From Eukaryota sp. TZLM1-RC (lineage: Eukaryota; Metamonada: BaSk clade), in contig JAUPSS010000009.1 in assembly GCA_040285825.1 (NCBI GenBank), forward strand, positions 744,001 through 808,000: a DNA stretch of 64,000 bases. The letters run 5' to 3'. Under the pieces are notes generated by a model. It was not told the DNA's origin, did not search any database, and was given only the letters and a program-made list of their open reading frames with translations. The translations under genes were made by a program, and so were the position numbers. Positions 10,639 to 21,239 of the stretch are shown in pieces (the stretch's first letter is position 1; each line of letters starts with the position of its first letter).

Positions 10639-10708
10639 TCTCTTTTCTCTCTTTATTTCTTTGGTATTTCTGCCTAACGGCATCAATAATTATTGGCCCT
10701 CATTGCAG

Positions 10709-11461
10709 ATGAAATCTACACACGTACTACATCCGTCCCTTGCTTCTATGGAAGTGGATGATGTTCTGTTGTTCCTACAACAGTGGAAGGTGTGCTCTTC
10801 TGTTACACCGAAAAAGGACCTTGTTCCAGCAAGGCTCCTCGTTGACCCCTTCTTGTTAGAATCATTGGTTCTCACAAGACCTAGGGTCGATTCATCCGAT
10901 GAGGTGTTTCTGGATCATTTAAGATCCTCCACCTCGTTTTCCTCGTACGAAGAATTCAACTTGGGGATGTCTGAGTTGAAGGTTGATGTCCGTAAGGGCG
11001 ACGTCCGTGAACGTATGTCCTGCTACCTGAGACGTTTTCTTCAGGCGAAAAGCAGGGCTTCCGGACTGAAGATGCCTGACTCAGCCTTCATGATCACGTT
11101 CGCCAAGGGTATTCTTTCATTAGGACTGCAGAAATCTCTGATTTCTCGAATTCGGGATGAGGTATTCCCCGATTTTCCTACATTGGTAAATACCGCAGAG
11201 GATGAACTACTTGATTGCACGCGAGTAGCTTCTTGGAACAGGTCTTCAAAGACTGTTTCTGAAAATACCGACTCTGTGCGTCAAGCTGGTATGAAGTCTC
11301 GTTCATCCCATAGGTCTCGCAATTTGACTGAAGGGACATGTTTCAAATGTCACCAGAAAGGTCATCTAGCTCGTGATTGCCCCTCAAAAGTTAAGCACGA
11401 AGTCAATCATTTACGCCACGTGCCTCAGTATCTCACAAATCCCCTTTCTTCATTATGCTAA
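10709..11461 (+). CDS. gag: Gag-like protein, array unit 1 (intact)
   Basis: 250 aa from an ATG that follows the leader end TTGCAG. The first 150 residues are a helical, capsid-like region (LLFLQQWK, ERMSCYLRRFLQAK, SRIRDEVFPDFP). A basic Ser/Arg stretch (KSRSSHRSRN) precedes one CCHC zinc knuckle, CFKCHQKGHLARDC (C211, C214, H219, C224), which in retroelement Gag proteins binds the RNA genome. The stop TAA is followed at once by an ATG. Length and order fit a retrotransposon Gag without protease or polymerase. Longer starts exist upstream because the LTR happens to be open in this frame; I prefer the ATG after the leader. Variant M-T-S at the three diagnostic codons (about residues 130-145), with TRP-R and SWN-R. 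I cannot say whether the capsid fold is Ty1- or Ty3-like. Confidence 0.75.
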   Translation: MKSTHVLHPSLASMEVDDVLLFLQQWKVCSSVTPKKDLVPARLLVDPFLLESLVLTRPRVDSSDEVFLDHLRSSTSFSSYEEFNLGMSELKVDVRKGDVRERMSCYLRRFLQAKSRASGLKMPDSAFMITFAKGILSLGLQKSLISRIRDEVFPDFPTLVNTAEDELLDCTRVASWNRSSKTVSENTDSVRQAGMKSRSSHRSRNLTEGTCFKCHQKGHLARDCPSKVKHEVNHLRHVPQYLTNPLSSLC

Positions 11462-11665
11462 ATGGTTCACGAAACTGTTGAAAGAAAATGGGAAGAAGTA
11501 GTGTTGTTGTTATTGATCAACTATCTTGCTAGACAGATGAGGAATTTACATGATGACGTGGCACTTGTTCAAAAACAAGTATTTCTATTAATAAATCTCT
11601 TTTCTTTCTTTATTTCTTTGGTATTTCTGCCTAACGGCATCAATAATTATTGGCCCTCATTGCAG

Positions 11666-12418
11666 ATGAAATCTACACACGTACTACATCCTTCCCTTGC
11701 TTCTATGGAAGTGGATGATGTTCTGTTGTTCCTACAACAGTGGAAGGTGTACTTTTCTGTTACACCGAAAAAGGACCTTGTTCCAGCAAGGCTCCTCGTT
11801 GACCCCTTCTTGTTAGAATCATTGGTTCTCACAAGACCTAGGGTCGATTCATCCGATGAGGTGTTTCTGGATCATTTAAGATCCTCCACCTCGTTTTCCT
11901 CGTACGAAGAATTCAACTTGGGGATGTCTGAGTTGAAGGTTGATGTCCGTAAGGGCGACGTCCGTGAACGTATGTCCTGCTACCTGAGACGTTTTCTTCA
12001 GGCGAAAAGCAGGGCTTCCGGACTGAAACAGCCTGACTCAGCCTTCATGATCAGGTTCGCCAAGGGTATTCTTCCATTAGGACTGCAGAAATCTCTGATT
12101 TCTCGAATTCGGGATGAGGTATTCCCCGATTTTCCTACATTGGTAAATACCGCAGAGGATGAACTACTTGATTGCAAGCGAGTAGCTTCTTGGAACAGCT
12201 CTTCAAAGACTGTTTCTGAAAATACCGACTCTGTGCGTCAAGCTGGTATGAAGTCTCGTTCATCCCATAGGTCTCGCAATTTGACTGAAGGGACATGTTT
12301 CAAATGTCACCAGAAAGGTCATCTAGCTCGTGATTGCCCCTCAAAAGTTAAGCACGAAGTCAATCATTTACGCCACGTGCCTCAGTATCTCACAAATCCC
12401 CTTTCTTCATTATGCTAA
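11666..12418 (+). CDS. gag: Gag-like, unit 2 (intact)
   Basis: Full-length 250-codon copy. Diagnostic residues Q-R-P, with TRP-R, DC-K-RV, SWN-S and KVY-F in place of the KVC-S of unit 1. Its LTR is the internal CTTTC type. Confidence 0.75.
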   Translation: MKSTHVLHPSLASMEVDDVLLFLQQWKVYFSVTPKKDLVPARLLVDPFLLESLVLTRPRVDSSDEVFLDHLRSSTSFSSYEEFNLGMSELKVDVRKGDVRERMSCYLRRFLQAKSRASGLKQPDSAFMIRFAKGILPLGLQKSLISRIRDEVFPDFPTLVNTAEDELLDCKRVASWNSSSKTVSENTDSVRQAGMKSRSSHRSRNLTEGTCFKCHQKGHLARDCPSKVKHEVNHLRHVPQYLTNPLSSLC

Positions 12419-12623
12419 ATGGTTCACGAAACTGTTGAAAGAAAATGGGAAGAAGTAGTGTTGTTGTTATTGATCAACTATCTTGCTAGACAGATGAGGA
12501 ATTTACATGATGACGTGGCACTTGTTCAAAAACAAGTATTTCTATTAATAAATCTCTTTTTCTTTCTTTATTTCTTTGGTATTTCTGCCTAACGGCATCA
12601 ATAATTATTGGCCCTCATTGCAG

Positions 12624-13376
12624 ATGAAATCTACACACGTACTACATCCTTCCCTTGCTTCTATGGAAGTGGATGATGTTCTGTTGTTCCTACAACAGTG
12701 GAAGGTGTACTTTTCTGTTACACCGAAAAAGGACCTTGTTCCAGCAAGGCTCCTCGTTGACCCCTTCTTGTTAGAATCATTGGTTCTCACAAGACCTGGG
12801 GTCGATTCATCAGATGAGGTGTTTTTGGATCATTTAAGATCCTCCACCTCGTTTTCCTCGTACGAAGAATTCAACTTGGGGATGTCTGAGTTGAAGGTTG
12901 ATGTCCGTAAGGGCGACGTCCGTGAACGTATGTCCTGCTACCTGAGACGTTTTCTTCAGGCGAAAAGCAGGGCTTCCGGACTGAAACAGCCTGACTCAGC
13001 CTTCATGATCAGGTTCGCCAAGGGTATTCTTCCATTAGGACTGCAGAAATCTCTGATTTCTCGAATTCGGGATGAGGTATTCCCCGATTTTCCTACATTG
13101 GTAAATACCGCAGAGGATGAACTACTTGATTGCAAGCGAGTAGCTTCTTGGAACAGCTCTTCAAAGACTGTTTCTGAAAATACCGACTCTGTGCGTCAAG
13201 CTGGTATGAAGTCTCGTTCATCCCATAGGTCTCGCAATTTGACTGAAGGGACATGTTTCAAATGTCACCAGAAAGGTCATCTAGCTCGTGATTGCCCCTC
13301 AAAAGTTAAGCACGAAGTCAATCATTTACGCCACGTGCCTCAGTATCTCACAAATCCCCTTTCTTCATTATGCTAA
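12624..13376 (+). CDS. gag: Gag-like, unit 3 (intact)
   Basis: Full length. Q-R-P variant with TRP-G, KVY-F and DC-K. One extra T in its LTR (run near 12560) shifts the frame upstream of the gag start, so the LTR-spanning extension is lost while gag itself stays open. This supports the ATG at 12624 as the true start. Confidence 0.75.
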   Translation: MKSTHVLHPSLASMEVDDVLLFLQQWKVYFSVTPKKDLVPARLLVDPFLLESLVLTRPGVDSSDEVFLDHLRSSTSFSSYEEFNLGMSELKVDVRKGDVRERMSCYLRRFLQAKSRASGLKQPDSAFMIRFAKGILPLGLQKSLISRIRDEVFPDFPTLVNTAEDELLDCKRVASWNSSSKTVSENTDSVRQAGMKSRSSHRSRNLTEGTCFKCHQKGHLARDCPSKVKHEVNHLRHVPQYLTNPLSSLC

Positions 13377-13580
13377 ATGGTTCACGAAACTGTTGAAAGA
13401 AAATGGGAAGAAGTAGTGTTGTTGTTACTGATTAACTATCTTGCTAGACAGATGAGGAATTTAAATGATGACGTGGCACTTGTTCAAAAACAAGTATTTC
13501 TATTAATAAATCTCTTTTCTTTCTTTATTTCTTTGGTATTTCTGCCTAACGGCATCAATAATTATTGGCCCTCATTGCAG

Positions 13581-14333
13581 ATGAAATCTACACACGTACT
13601 ACATCCGTCCCTTGCTTCTATGGAAGTGGATGATGTTCTGTTGTTCCTACAACAGTGGAAGGTGTACTCTTCTGTTACACCGAAAAAGGACCTTGTTCCA
13701 GCAAGGCTCCTCGTTGACCCCTTCTTGTTAGAATCATTGGTTCTCACAAGACCTAGGGTCGATTCATCAGATGAGGTGTTTTTGGATCATTTAAGATCCT
13801 CCACCTCGTTTTCCTCGTACGAAGAATTCAACTTGGGGATGTCTGAGTTGAAGGTTGATGTCCGTAAGGGCGACGTCCGTGAACGTATGTCCTGCTACCT
13901 GAGACGTTTTCTTCAGGCGAAAAGCAGGGCTTCCGGACTGAAACAGCCTGACTCAGCCTTCATGATCAGGTTCGCCAAGGGTATTCTTCCATTAGGACTG
14001 CAGAAATCTCTGATTTCTCGAATTCGGGATGAGGTATTCCCCGATTTTCCTACATTGGTAAATACCGCAGAGGATGAACTACTTGATTGCAAGCGAGTAG
14101 CTTCTTGGAACAGCTCTTCAAAGACTGTTTCTGAAAATACCGACTCTGTGCGTCAAGCTGGTATGAAGTCTCGTTCATCCCATAGGTCTCGCAATTTGAC
14201 TGAAGGGACATGTTTCAAATGTCACCAGAAAGGTCATCTAGCTCGTGATTGCCCCTCAAAAGTTAAGCACGAAGTCAATCATTTACGCCACGTGCCTCAG
14301 TATCTCACAAATCCCCTTTCTTCATTATGCTAA
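13581..14333 (+). CDS. gag: Gag-like, unit 4 (intact)
   Basis: Full length. Q-R-P variant with TRP-R, KVY-S and DC-K. It is almost identical to unit 5, which differs at DC-T. Confidence 0.75.
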   Translation: MKSTHVLHPSLASMEVDDVLLFLQQWKVYSSVTPKKDLVPARLLVDPFLLESLVLTRPRVDSSDEVFLDHLRSSTSFSSYEEFNLGMSELKVDVRKGDVRERMSCYLRRFLQAKSRASGLKQPDSAFMIRFAKGILPLGLQKSLISRIRDEVFPDFPTLVNTAEDELLDCKRVASWNSSSKTVSENTDSVRQAGMKSRSSHRSRNLTEGTCFKCHQKGHLARDCPSKVKHEVNHLRHVPQYLTNPLSSLC

Positions 14334-14537
14334 ATGGTTCACGAAACTGTTGAAAGAAAATGGGAAGAAGTAGTGTTGTTGTTACTGATTAACTATCTTG
14401 CTAGACAGATGAGGAATTTAAATGATGACGTGGCACTTGTTCAAAAACAAGTATTTCTATTAATAAATCTCTTTTCTTTCTTTATTTCTTTGGTATTTCT
14501 GCCTAACGGCATCAATAATTATTGGCCCTCATTGCAG

Positions 14538-15290
14538 ATGAAATCTACACACGTACTACATCCGTCCCTTGCTTCTATGGAAGTGGATGATGTTCTGTTG
14601 TTCCTACAACAGTGGAAGGTGTACTCTTCTGTTACACCGAAAAAGGACCTTGTTCCAGCAAGGCTCCTCGTTGACCCCTTCTTGTTAGAATCATTGGTTC
14701 TCACAAGACCTAGGGTCGATTCATCAGATGAGGTGTTTTTGGATCATTTAAGATCCTCCACCTCGTTTTCCTCGTACGAAGAATTCAACTTGGGGATGTC
14801 TGAGTTGAAGGTTGATGTCCGTAAGGGCGACGTCCGTGAACGTATGTCCTGCTACCTGAGACGTTTTCTTCAGGCGAAAAGCAGGGCTTCCGGACTGAAA
14901 CAGCCTGACTCAGCCTTCATGATCAGGTTCGCCAAGGGTATTCTTCCATTAGGACTGCAGAAATCTCTGATTTCTCGAATTCGGGATGAGGTATTCCCCG
15001 ATTTTCCTACATTGGTAAATACCGCAGAGGATGAACTACTTGATTGCACGCGAGTAGCTTCTTGGAACAGCTCTTCAAAGACTGTTTCTGAAAATACCGA
15101 CTCTGTGCGTCAAGCTGGTATGAAGTCTCGTTCATCCCATAGGTCTCGCAATTTGACTGAAGGGACATGTTTCAAATGTCACCAGAAAGGTCATCTAGCT
15201 CGTGATTGCCCCTCAAAAGTTAAGCACGAAGTCAATCATTTACGCCACGTGCCTCAGTATCTCACAAATCCCCTTTCTTCATTATGCTAA
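14538..15290 (+). CDS. gag: Gag-like, unit 5 (intact)
   Basis: Full length. Q-R-P, TRP-R, DC-T and SWN-S. Confidence 0.75.
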   Translation: MKSTHVLHPSLASMEVDDVLLFLQQWKVYSSVTPKKDLVPARLLVDPFLLESLVLTRPRVDSSDEVFLDHLRSSTSFSSYEEFNLGMSELKVDVRKGDVRERMSCYLRRFLQAKSRASGLKQPDSAFMIRFAKGILPLGLQKSLISRIRDEVFPDFPTLVNTAEDELLDCTRVASWNSSSKTVSENTDSVRQAGMKSRSSHRSRNLTEGTCFKCHQKGHLARDCPSKVKHEVNHLRHVPQYLTNPLSSLC

Positions 15291-15495
15291 ATGGTTCACG
15301 AAACTGTTGAAAGAAAATGGGAAGAAGTAGTGTTGTTGTTACTGATTAACTATCTTGCTAGACAGATGAGGAATTTAAATGATGACGTGGCACTTGTTCA
15401 AAAACAAGTATTTCTATTAATAAATCTCTTTTCTTTCTTTATTTCTTTTGGTATTTCTGCCTAACGGCATCAATAATTATTGGCCCTCATTGCAG

Positions 15496-16247
15496 ATGAA
15501 ATCTACACACGTACTACATCCGTCCCTTGCTTCTATGGAAGTGGATGATGTTCTGTTGTTCCTACAACAGTGGAAGGTGTACTCTTCTGTTACACCGAAA
15601 AAGGACCTTGTTCCAGCAAGGCTCCTCGTTGACCCCTTCTTGTTAGAATCATTGGTTCTCACAAGACCTAGGGTCGATTCATCCGATGAGGTGTTTCTGG
15701 ATCATTTAAGATCCTCCACCTCGTTTTCCTCGTACGAAGAATTCAACTTGGGGATGTCTGAGTTGAAGGTTGATGTCCGTAAGGGCGACGTCCGTGAACG
15801 TATGTCCTGCTACCTGAGACGTTTTCTTCAGGCGAAAAGCAGGGCTTCCGGACTGAAGATGCCTGACTCAGCCTTCATGATCACGTTCGCCAAGGGTATT
15901 CTTTCATTAGGACTGCAGAAATCTCTGATTTCTCGAATTCGGGATGAGGTATTCCCGATTTTCCTACATTGGTAAATACCGCAGAGGATGAACTACTTGA
16001 TTGCACGCGAGTAGCTTCTTGGAACAGGTCTTCAAAGACTGTTTCTGAAAATACCGACTCTGTGCGTCAAGCTGGTATGAAGTCTCGTTCATCCCATAGG
16101 TCTCGCAATTTGACTGAAGGGACATGTTTCAAATGTCACCAGAAAGGTCATCTAGCTCGTGATTGCCCCTCAAAAGTTAAGCACGAAGTCAATCATTTAC
16201 GCCACGTGCCTCAGTATCTCACAAATCCCCTTTCTTCATTATGCTAA
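15496..16247 (+). pseudogene. gag: Gag-like, unit 6 (one frameshift)
   Basis: M-T-S variant. One C is missing from the CCCC run near 15955, so the frame ends at 15975 and the part with the zinc knuckle (15969-16247) is in another frame. An extra T in the LTR keeps the unit length at 957. Both indels are in homopolymers and may be base-calling errors. Confidence 0.75.
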
Positions 16248-16451
16248 ATGGTTCACGAAACTGTTGAAAGAAAATGGGAAGAAGTAGTGTTGTTGTTACT
16301 GATTAACTATCTTGCTAGACAGATGAGGAATTTAAATGATGACGTGGCACTTGTTCAAAAACAAGTATTTCTATTAATAAATCTCTTTTCTTTCTTTATT
16401 TCTTTGGTATTTCAGCCTAACGGCATCAATAATTATTGGCCCTCATTGCAG

Positions 16452-17204
16452 ATGAAATCTACACACGTACTACATCCGTCCCTTGCTTCTATGGAAGTGG
16501 ATGATGTTCTGTTGTTCCTACAACAGTGGAAGGTGTACTCTTCTGTTACACCGAAAAAGGACCTTGTTCCAGCAAGGCTCCTCGTTGACCCCTTCTTGTT
16601 AGAATCATTGGTTCTCACAAGACCTAGGGTCGATTCATCCGATGAGGTGTTTCTGGATCATTTAAGATCCTCCACCTCGTTTTCCTCGTACGAAGAATTC
16701 AACTTGGGGATGTCTGAGTTGAAGGTTGATGTCCGTAAGGGCGACGTCCGTGAACGTATGTCCTGCTACCTGAGACGTTTTCTTCAGGCGAAAAGCAGGG
16801 CTTCCGGACTGAAACAGCCTGACTCAGCCTTCATGATCACGTTCGCCAAGGGTATTCTTTCATTAGGACTGCAGAAATCTCTGATTTCTCGAATTCGGGA
16901 TGAGGTATTCCCCGATTTTCCTACATTGGTAAATACCGCAGAGGATGAACTACTTGATTGCACGCGAGTAGCTTCTTGGAACAGGTCTTCAAAGACTGTT
17001 TCTGAAAATACCGACTCTGTGCGTCAAGCTGGTATGAAGTCTCGTTCATCCCATAGGTCTCGCAATTTGACTGAAGGGACATGTTTCAAATGTCACCAGA
17101 AAGGTCATCTAGCTCGTGATTGCCCCTCAAAAGTTAAGCACGAAGTCAATCATTTACGCCACGTGCCTCAGTATCTCACAAATCCCCTTTCTTCATTATG
17201 CTAA
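16452..17204 (+). CDS. gag: Gag-like, unit 7 (intact, mosaic)
   Basis: Full length. Combines Q (type 2) with T-S (type 1) at neighbouring diagnostic sites, a mosaic suggesting conversion or crossover between unit types. Carries SWN-R. Confidence 0.75.
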   Translation: MKSTHVLHPSLASMEVDDVLLFLQQWKVYSSVTPKKDLVPARLLVDPFLLESLVLTRPRVDSSDEVFLDHLRSSTSFSSYEEFNLGMSELKVDVRKGDVRERMSCYLRRFLQAKSRASGLKQPDSAFMITFAKGILSLGLQKSLISRIRDEVFPDFPTLVNTAEDELLDCTRVASWNRSSKTVSENTDSVRQAGMKSRSSHRSRNLTEGTCFKCHQKGHLARDCPSKVKHEVNHLRHVPQYLTNPLSSLC

Positions 17205-17408
17205 ATGGTTCACGAAACTGTTGAAAGAAAATGGGAAGAAGTAGTGTTGTTGTTACTGATTAACTATTTTGCTAGACAGATGAGGAATTTAAATGATGAC
17301 GTGGCACTTGTTCAAAAACAAGTATTTCTATTAATAAATCTCTTTTCTTTCTTTATTTCTTTGGTATTTCTGCCTAACGGCATCAATAATTATTGGCCCT
17401 CATTGCAG

Positions 17409-18160
17409 ATGAAATCTACACACGTAATACATCCGTCCCTTGCTTCTATGGAAGTGGATGATGTTCTGTTGTTCCTACAACAGTGGAAGGTGTACTCTTC
17501 TGTTACACCGAAAAAGGACCTTGTTCCAGCAAGGCTCCTCGTTGACCCCTTCTTGTTAGAATCATTGGTTCTCACAAGACCTGGGGTCGATTCATCCGAT
17601 GAGGTGTTTCTGGATCATTTAAGATCCTCCACCTCGTTTTCCTCGTACGAAGAATTCAACTTGGGGATGTCTGAGTTGAAGGTTGATGTCCGTAAGGGCG
17701 ACGTCCGTGAACGTATGTCCTGCTACCTGAGACGTTTTCTTCAGGCGAAAAGCAGGGCTTCCGGACTGAAGATGCCTGACTCAGCCTTCATGATCACGTT
17801 CGCCAAGGGTATTCTTTCATTAGGACTGCAGAAATCTCTGATTTCTCGAATTCGGGATGAGGTATTCCCCGATTTTCCTACATTGGTAAATACCGCAGAG
17901 GATGAACTACTTGATTGCACGCGAGTAGCTTCTTGGAACAGGTCTTCAAAGACTGTTTCTGAAAATACCGACTCTGTGCGTCAAGCTGGTATGAAGTCTC
18001 GTTCATCCCATAGGTCTCGCAATTTGACTGAAGGGACATGTTTCAAATGTCACCAGAAAGGTCATCTAGCTCGTGATTGCCCTCAAAAGTTAAGCACGAA
18101 GTCAATCATTTACGCCACGTGCCTCAGTATCTCACAAATCCCCTTTCTTCATTATGCTAA
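17409..18160 (+). pseudogene. gag: Gag-like, unit 8 (C-terminal frameshift)
   Basis: M-T-S, TRP-G and a VIHP variant near the N-terminus. One C is missing from the run near 18081, just after the zinc knuckle, so the capsid-like part and knuckle remain in frame and only the last 20 or so residues change; the frame then runs to 18200, past the next unit's ATG. It could still be functional. Confidence 0.65.
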
Positions 18161-18364
18161 ATGGTTCACGAAACTGTTGAAAGAAAATGGGAAGAAGTAG
18201 TGTTGTTGTTACTGATCAACTATCTTGCTAGACAGATGAGTAATTTACATGATGACGTGGCACTTGTTCAAAAACAAGTATTTCTATTAATAAATCTCTT
18301 TTCTTTCTTTATTTCTTTGGTATTTCTGCCTAACGGCATCAATAATTATTGGCCCTCATTGCAG

Positions 18365-19117
18365 ATGAAATCTACACACGTACTACATCCTTCCCTTGCT
18401 TCTATGGAAGTGGATGATGTTCTGTTGTTCCTACAACAGTGGAAGGTGTACTTTTCTGTTACACCGAAAAAGGACCTTGTTCCAGCAAGGCTCCTCGTTG
18501 ACCCCTTCTTGTTAGAATCATTGGTTCTCACAAGACCTGGGGTCGATTCATCAGATGAGGTGTTTTTGGATCATTTAAGATCCTCCACCTCGTTTTCCTC
18601 GTACGAAGAATTCAACTTGGGGATGTCTGAGTTGAAGGTTGATGTCCGTAAGGGCGACGTCCGTGAACGTATGTCCTGCTACCTGAGACGTTTTCTTCAG
18701 GCGAAAAGCAGGGCTTCCGGACTGAAACAGCCTGACTCAGCCTTCATGATCAGGTTCGCCAAGGGTATTCTTCCATTAGGACTGCAGAAATCTCTGATTT
18801 CTCGAATTCGGGATGAGGTATTCCCCGATTTTTCTACATTGGTAAATACCGCAGAGGATGAACTACTTGATTGCAAGCGAGTAGCTTCTTGGAACAGCTC
18901 TTCAAAGACTGTTTCTGAAAATACCGACTCTGTGCGTCAAGCTGGTATGAAGTCTCGTTCATCCCATAGGTCTCGCAATTTGACTGAAGGGACATGTTTC
19001 AAATGTCACCAGAAAGGTCATCTAGCTCGTGATTGCCCCTCAAAAGTTAAGCACGAAGTCAATCATTTACGCCACGTGCCTCAGTATCTCACAAATCCCC
19101 TTTCTTCATTATGCTAA
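18365..19117 (+). CDS. gag: Gag-like, unit 9 (intact)
   Basis: Full length. Q-R-P, TRP-G, KVY-F, DC-K, with a private P-to-S change in the FPDFP motif. Confidence 0.75.
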   Translation: MKSTHVLHPSLASMEVDDVLLFLQQWKVYFSVTPKKDLVPARLLVDPFLLESLVLTRPGVDSSDEVFLDHLRSSTSFSSYEEFNLGMSELKVDVRKGDVRERMSCYLRRFLQAKSRASGLKQPDSAFMIRFAKGILPLGLQKSLISRIRDEVFPDFSTLVNTAEDELLDCKRVASWNSSSKTVSENTDSVRQAGMKSRSSHRSRNLTEGTCFKCHQKGHLARDCPSKVKHEVNHLRHVPQYLTNPLSSLC

Positions 19118-19321
19118 ATGGTTCACGAAACTGTTGAAAGAAAATGGGAAGAAGTAGTGTTGTTGTTACTGATTAACTATCTTGCTAGACAGATGAGGAA
19201 TTTAAATGATGACGTGGCACTTGTTCAAAAACAAGTATTTCTATTAATAAATCTCTTTTCTTTCTTTATTTCTTTGGTATTTCTGCCTAACGGCATCAAT
19301 AATTATTTGCCCTCATTGCAG

Positions 19322-20074
19322 ATGAAATCTACACACGTACTACATCCGTCCCTTGCTTCTATGGAAGTGGATGATGTTCTGTTGTTCCTACAACAGTGGA
19401 AGGTGTACTCTTCTGTTACACCGAAAAAGGACCTTGTTCCAGCAAGGCTCCTCGTTGACCCCTTCTTGTTAGAATCATTGGTTCTCACAAGACCTAGGGT
19501 CGATTCATCCGATGAGGTGTTTCTGGATCATTTAAGATCCTCCACCTCGTTTTCCTCGTACGAAGAATTCAACTTGGGGATGTCTGAGTTGAAGGTTGAT
19601 GTCCGTAAGGGCGACGTCCGTGAACGTATGTCCTGCTACCTGAGACGTTTTCTTCAGGCGAAAAGCAGGGCTTCCGGACTGAAACAGCCTGACTCAGCCT
19701 TCATGATCACGTTCGCCAAGGGTATTCTTCCATTAGTACTGCAGAAATCTCTGATTTCTCGAATTCGGGATGAGGTATTCCCCGATTTTCCTACATTGGT
19801 AAATACCGCAGAGGATGAACTACTTGATTGCACGCGAGTAGCTTCTTGGAACAGGTCTTCAAAGACTGTTTCTGAAAATACCGACTCTGTGCGTCAAGCT
19901 GGTATGAAGTCTCGTTCATCCCATAGGTCTCGCAATTTGACTGAAGGGACATGTTTCAAATGTCACCAGAAAGGTCATCTAGCTCGTGATTGCCCCTCAA
20001 AAGTTAAGCACGAAGTCAATCATTTACGCCACGTGCCTCAGTATCTCACAAATCCCCTTTCTTCATTATGCTAA
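19322..20074 (+). CDS. gag: Gag-like, unit 10 (intact, mosaic)
   Basis: Full length. A Q-T-P mosaic, with a private G-to-V change in LGLQK and W-to-L just before the gag start. Carries SWN-R. Confidence 0.75.
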   Translation: MKSTHVLHPSLASMEVDDVLLFLQQWKVYSSVTPKKDLVPARLLVDPFLLESLVLTRPRVDSSDEVFLDHLRSSTSFSSYEEFNLGMSELKVDVRKGDVRERMSCYLRRFLQAKSRASGLKQPDSAFMITFAKGILPLVLQKSLISRIRDEVFPDFPTLVNTAEDELLDCTRVASWNRSSKTVSENTDSVRQAGMKSRSSHRSRNLTEGTCFKCHQKGHLARDCPSKVKHEVNHLRHVPQYLTNPLSSLC

Positions 20075-20278
20075 ATGGTTCACGAAACTGTTGAAAGAAA
20101 ATGGGAAGAAGTAGTGTTGTTGTTACTGATCAACTATCTTGCTAGACAGATGAGGAATTTACATGATGACGTGGCACTTGTTCAAAAACAAGTATTTCTA
20201 TTAATAAATCTCTTTTCTTTCTTTATTTCTTTGGTATTTCTGCCTAACGGCATCAATAATTATTGGCCCTCATTGCAG

Positions 20279-21033
20279 ATGAAATCTACACACGTACTAC
20301 ATCCTTCCCTTGCTTCTATGGAAGTGGATGATGTTCTGTTGTTCCTACAACAGTGGAAGGTGTACTTTTCTGTTACACCGAAAAAGGACCTTGTTCCAGC
20401 AAGGCTCCTCGTTGACCCCTTCTTGTTAGAATCATTGGTTCTCACAAGACCTGGGGTCGATTCATCAGATGAGGTGTTTTTGGATCATTTAAGATCCTCC
20501 ACCTCGTTTTCCTCGTACGAAGAATTCAACTTGGGGATGTCTGAGTTGAAGGTTGATGTCCGTAAGGGCGACGTCCGTGAACGTATGTCCTGCTACCTGA
20601 GACGTTTTTCTTCAGGCGAAAAGCAGGGCTTCCGGACTGAAACAGCCTGACTCAGCCTTCATGATCAGGTTCGCCAAGGGTATTCTTCCATTAGGACTGC
20701 AGAAATCTCTGATTTCTCGAATTCGGGATGAGGTATTCCCCGATTTTCCTACATTGGTAAATACCGCAGAGGATGAACTACTTGATTGCACGCGAGTAGC
20801 TTCTTGGAACAGCTCTTCAAAGACTGTTTCTGAAAATACCGACTCTGTGCGTCAAGCTGGTATGAAGTCTCGTTCATCCCATAGGTCTCGCAATTTGACT
20901 GAAGGGACATGTTTCAAATGTCACCAGAAAGGTCATCTAGCTCGTGATTGCCCCTCAAAAAGTTAAGCACGAAGTCAATCATTTACGCCACGTGCCTCAG
21001 TATCTCACAAATCCCCTTTCTTCATTATGCTAA
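20279..21033 (+). pseudogene. gag: Gag-like, unit 11 (two frameshifts)
   Basis: Q-R-P, TRP-G, KVY-F. One extra T near 20604 closes the first frame at 20650; the frame reopens from 20661 through the zinc knuckle. An extra A near 20957 changes the tail. Both are homopolymer indels. Confidence 0.7.
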
Positions 21034-21239
21034 ATGGTTCACGAAACTGTTGAAAGAAAAATGGGAAGAAGTAGTGTTGTTGTTACTGATTAACTATCTT
21101 GCTAGACAGATGAGGAATTTAAATGATGACGTGGCACTTGTTCAAAAACAAGTATTTCTATTAATAAATCTCTTTTCTTTCTTTATTTCTTTTGGTATTT
21201 CTGCCTAACGGCATCAATAATTATTGGCCCTCATTGCAG

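Larger units (their letters stand above)
10545..10685 (+). repeat. Left terminal LTR (141 bp)
   Basis: Begins TGTTGTTGTTACTG and ends GGCATCA. It contains a CRE-like TGACGTGG and an AATAAA. It carries a CTCTCTTTA variant shared only with the closing LTR at 30662; all internal LTRs read CTTTCTTTA there. After it comes ATAATTATTGG, the position of the primer-binding site, which I cannot match to a tRNA with confidence. Confidence 0.85.

Noticed and set aside
10660-10708. Intron ending TTGCAG just before the gag ATG, with a donor in the LTR
   Set aside because: Possible donors (GTATTT, GTAGTG) exist, but candidates exceed the 28-33 nt size seen elsewhere and no reading frame requires splicing.
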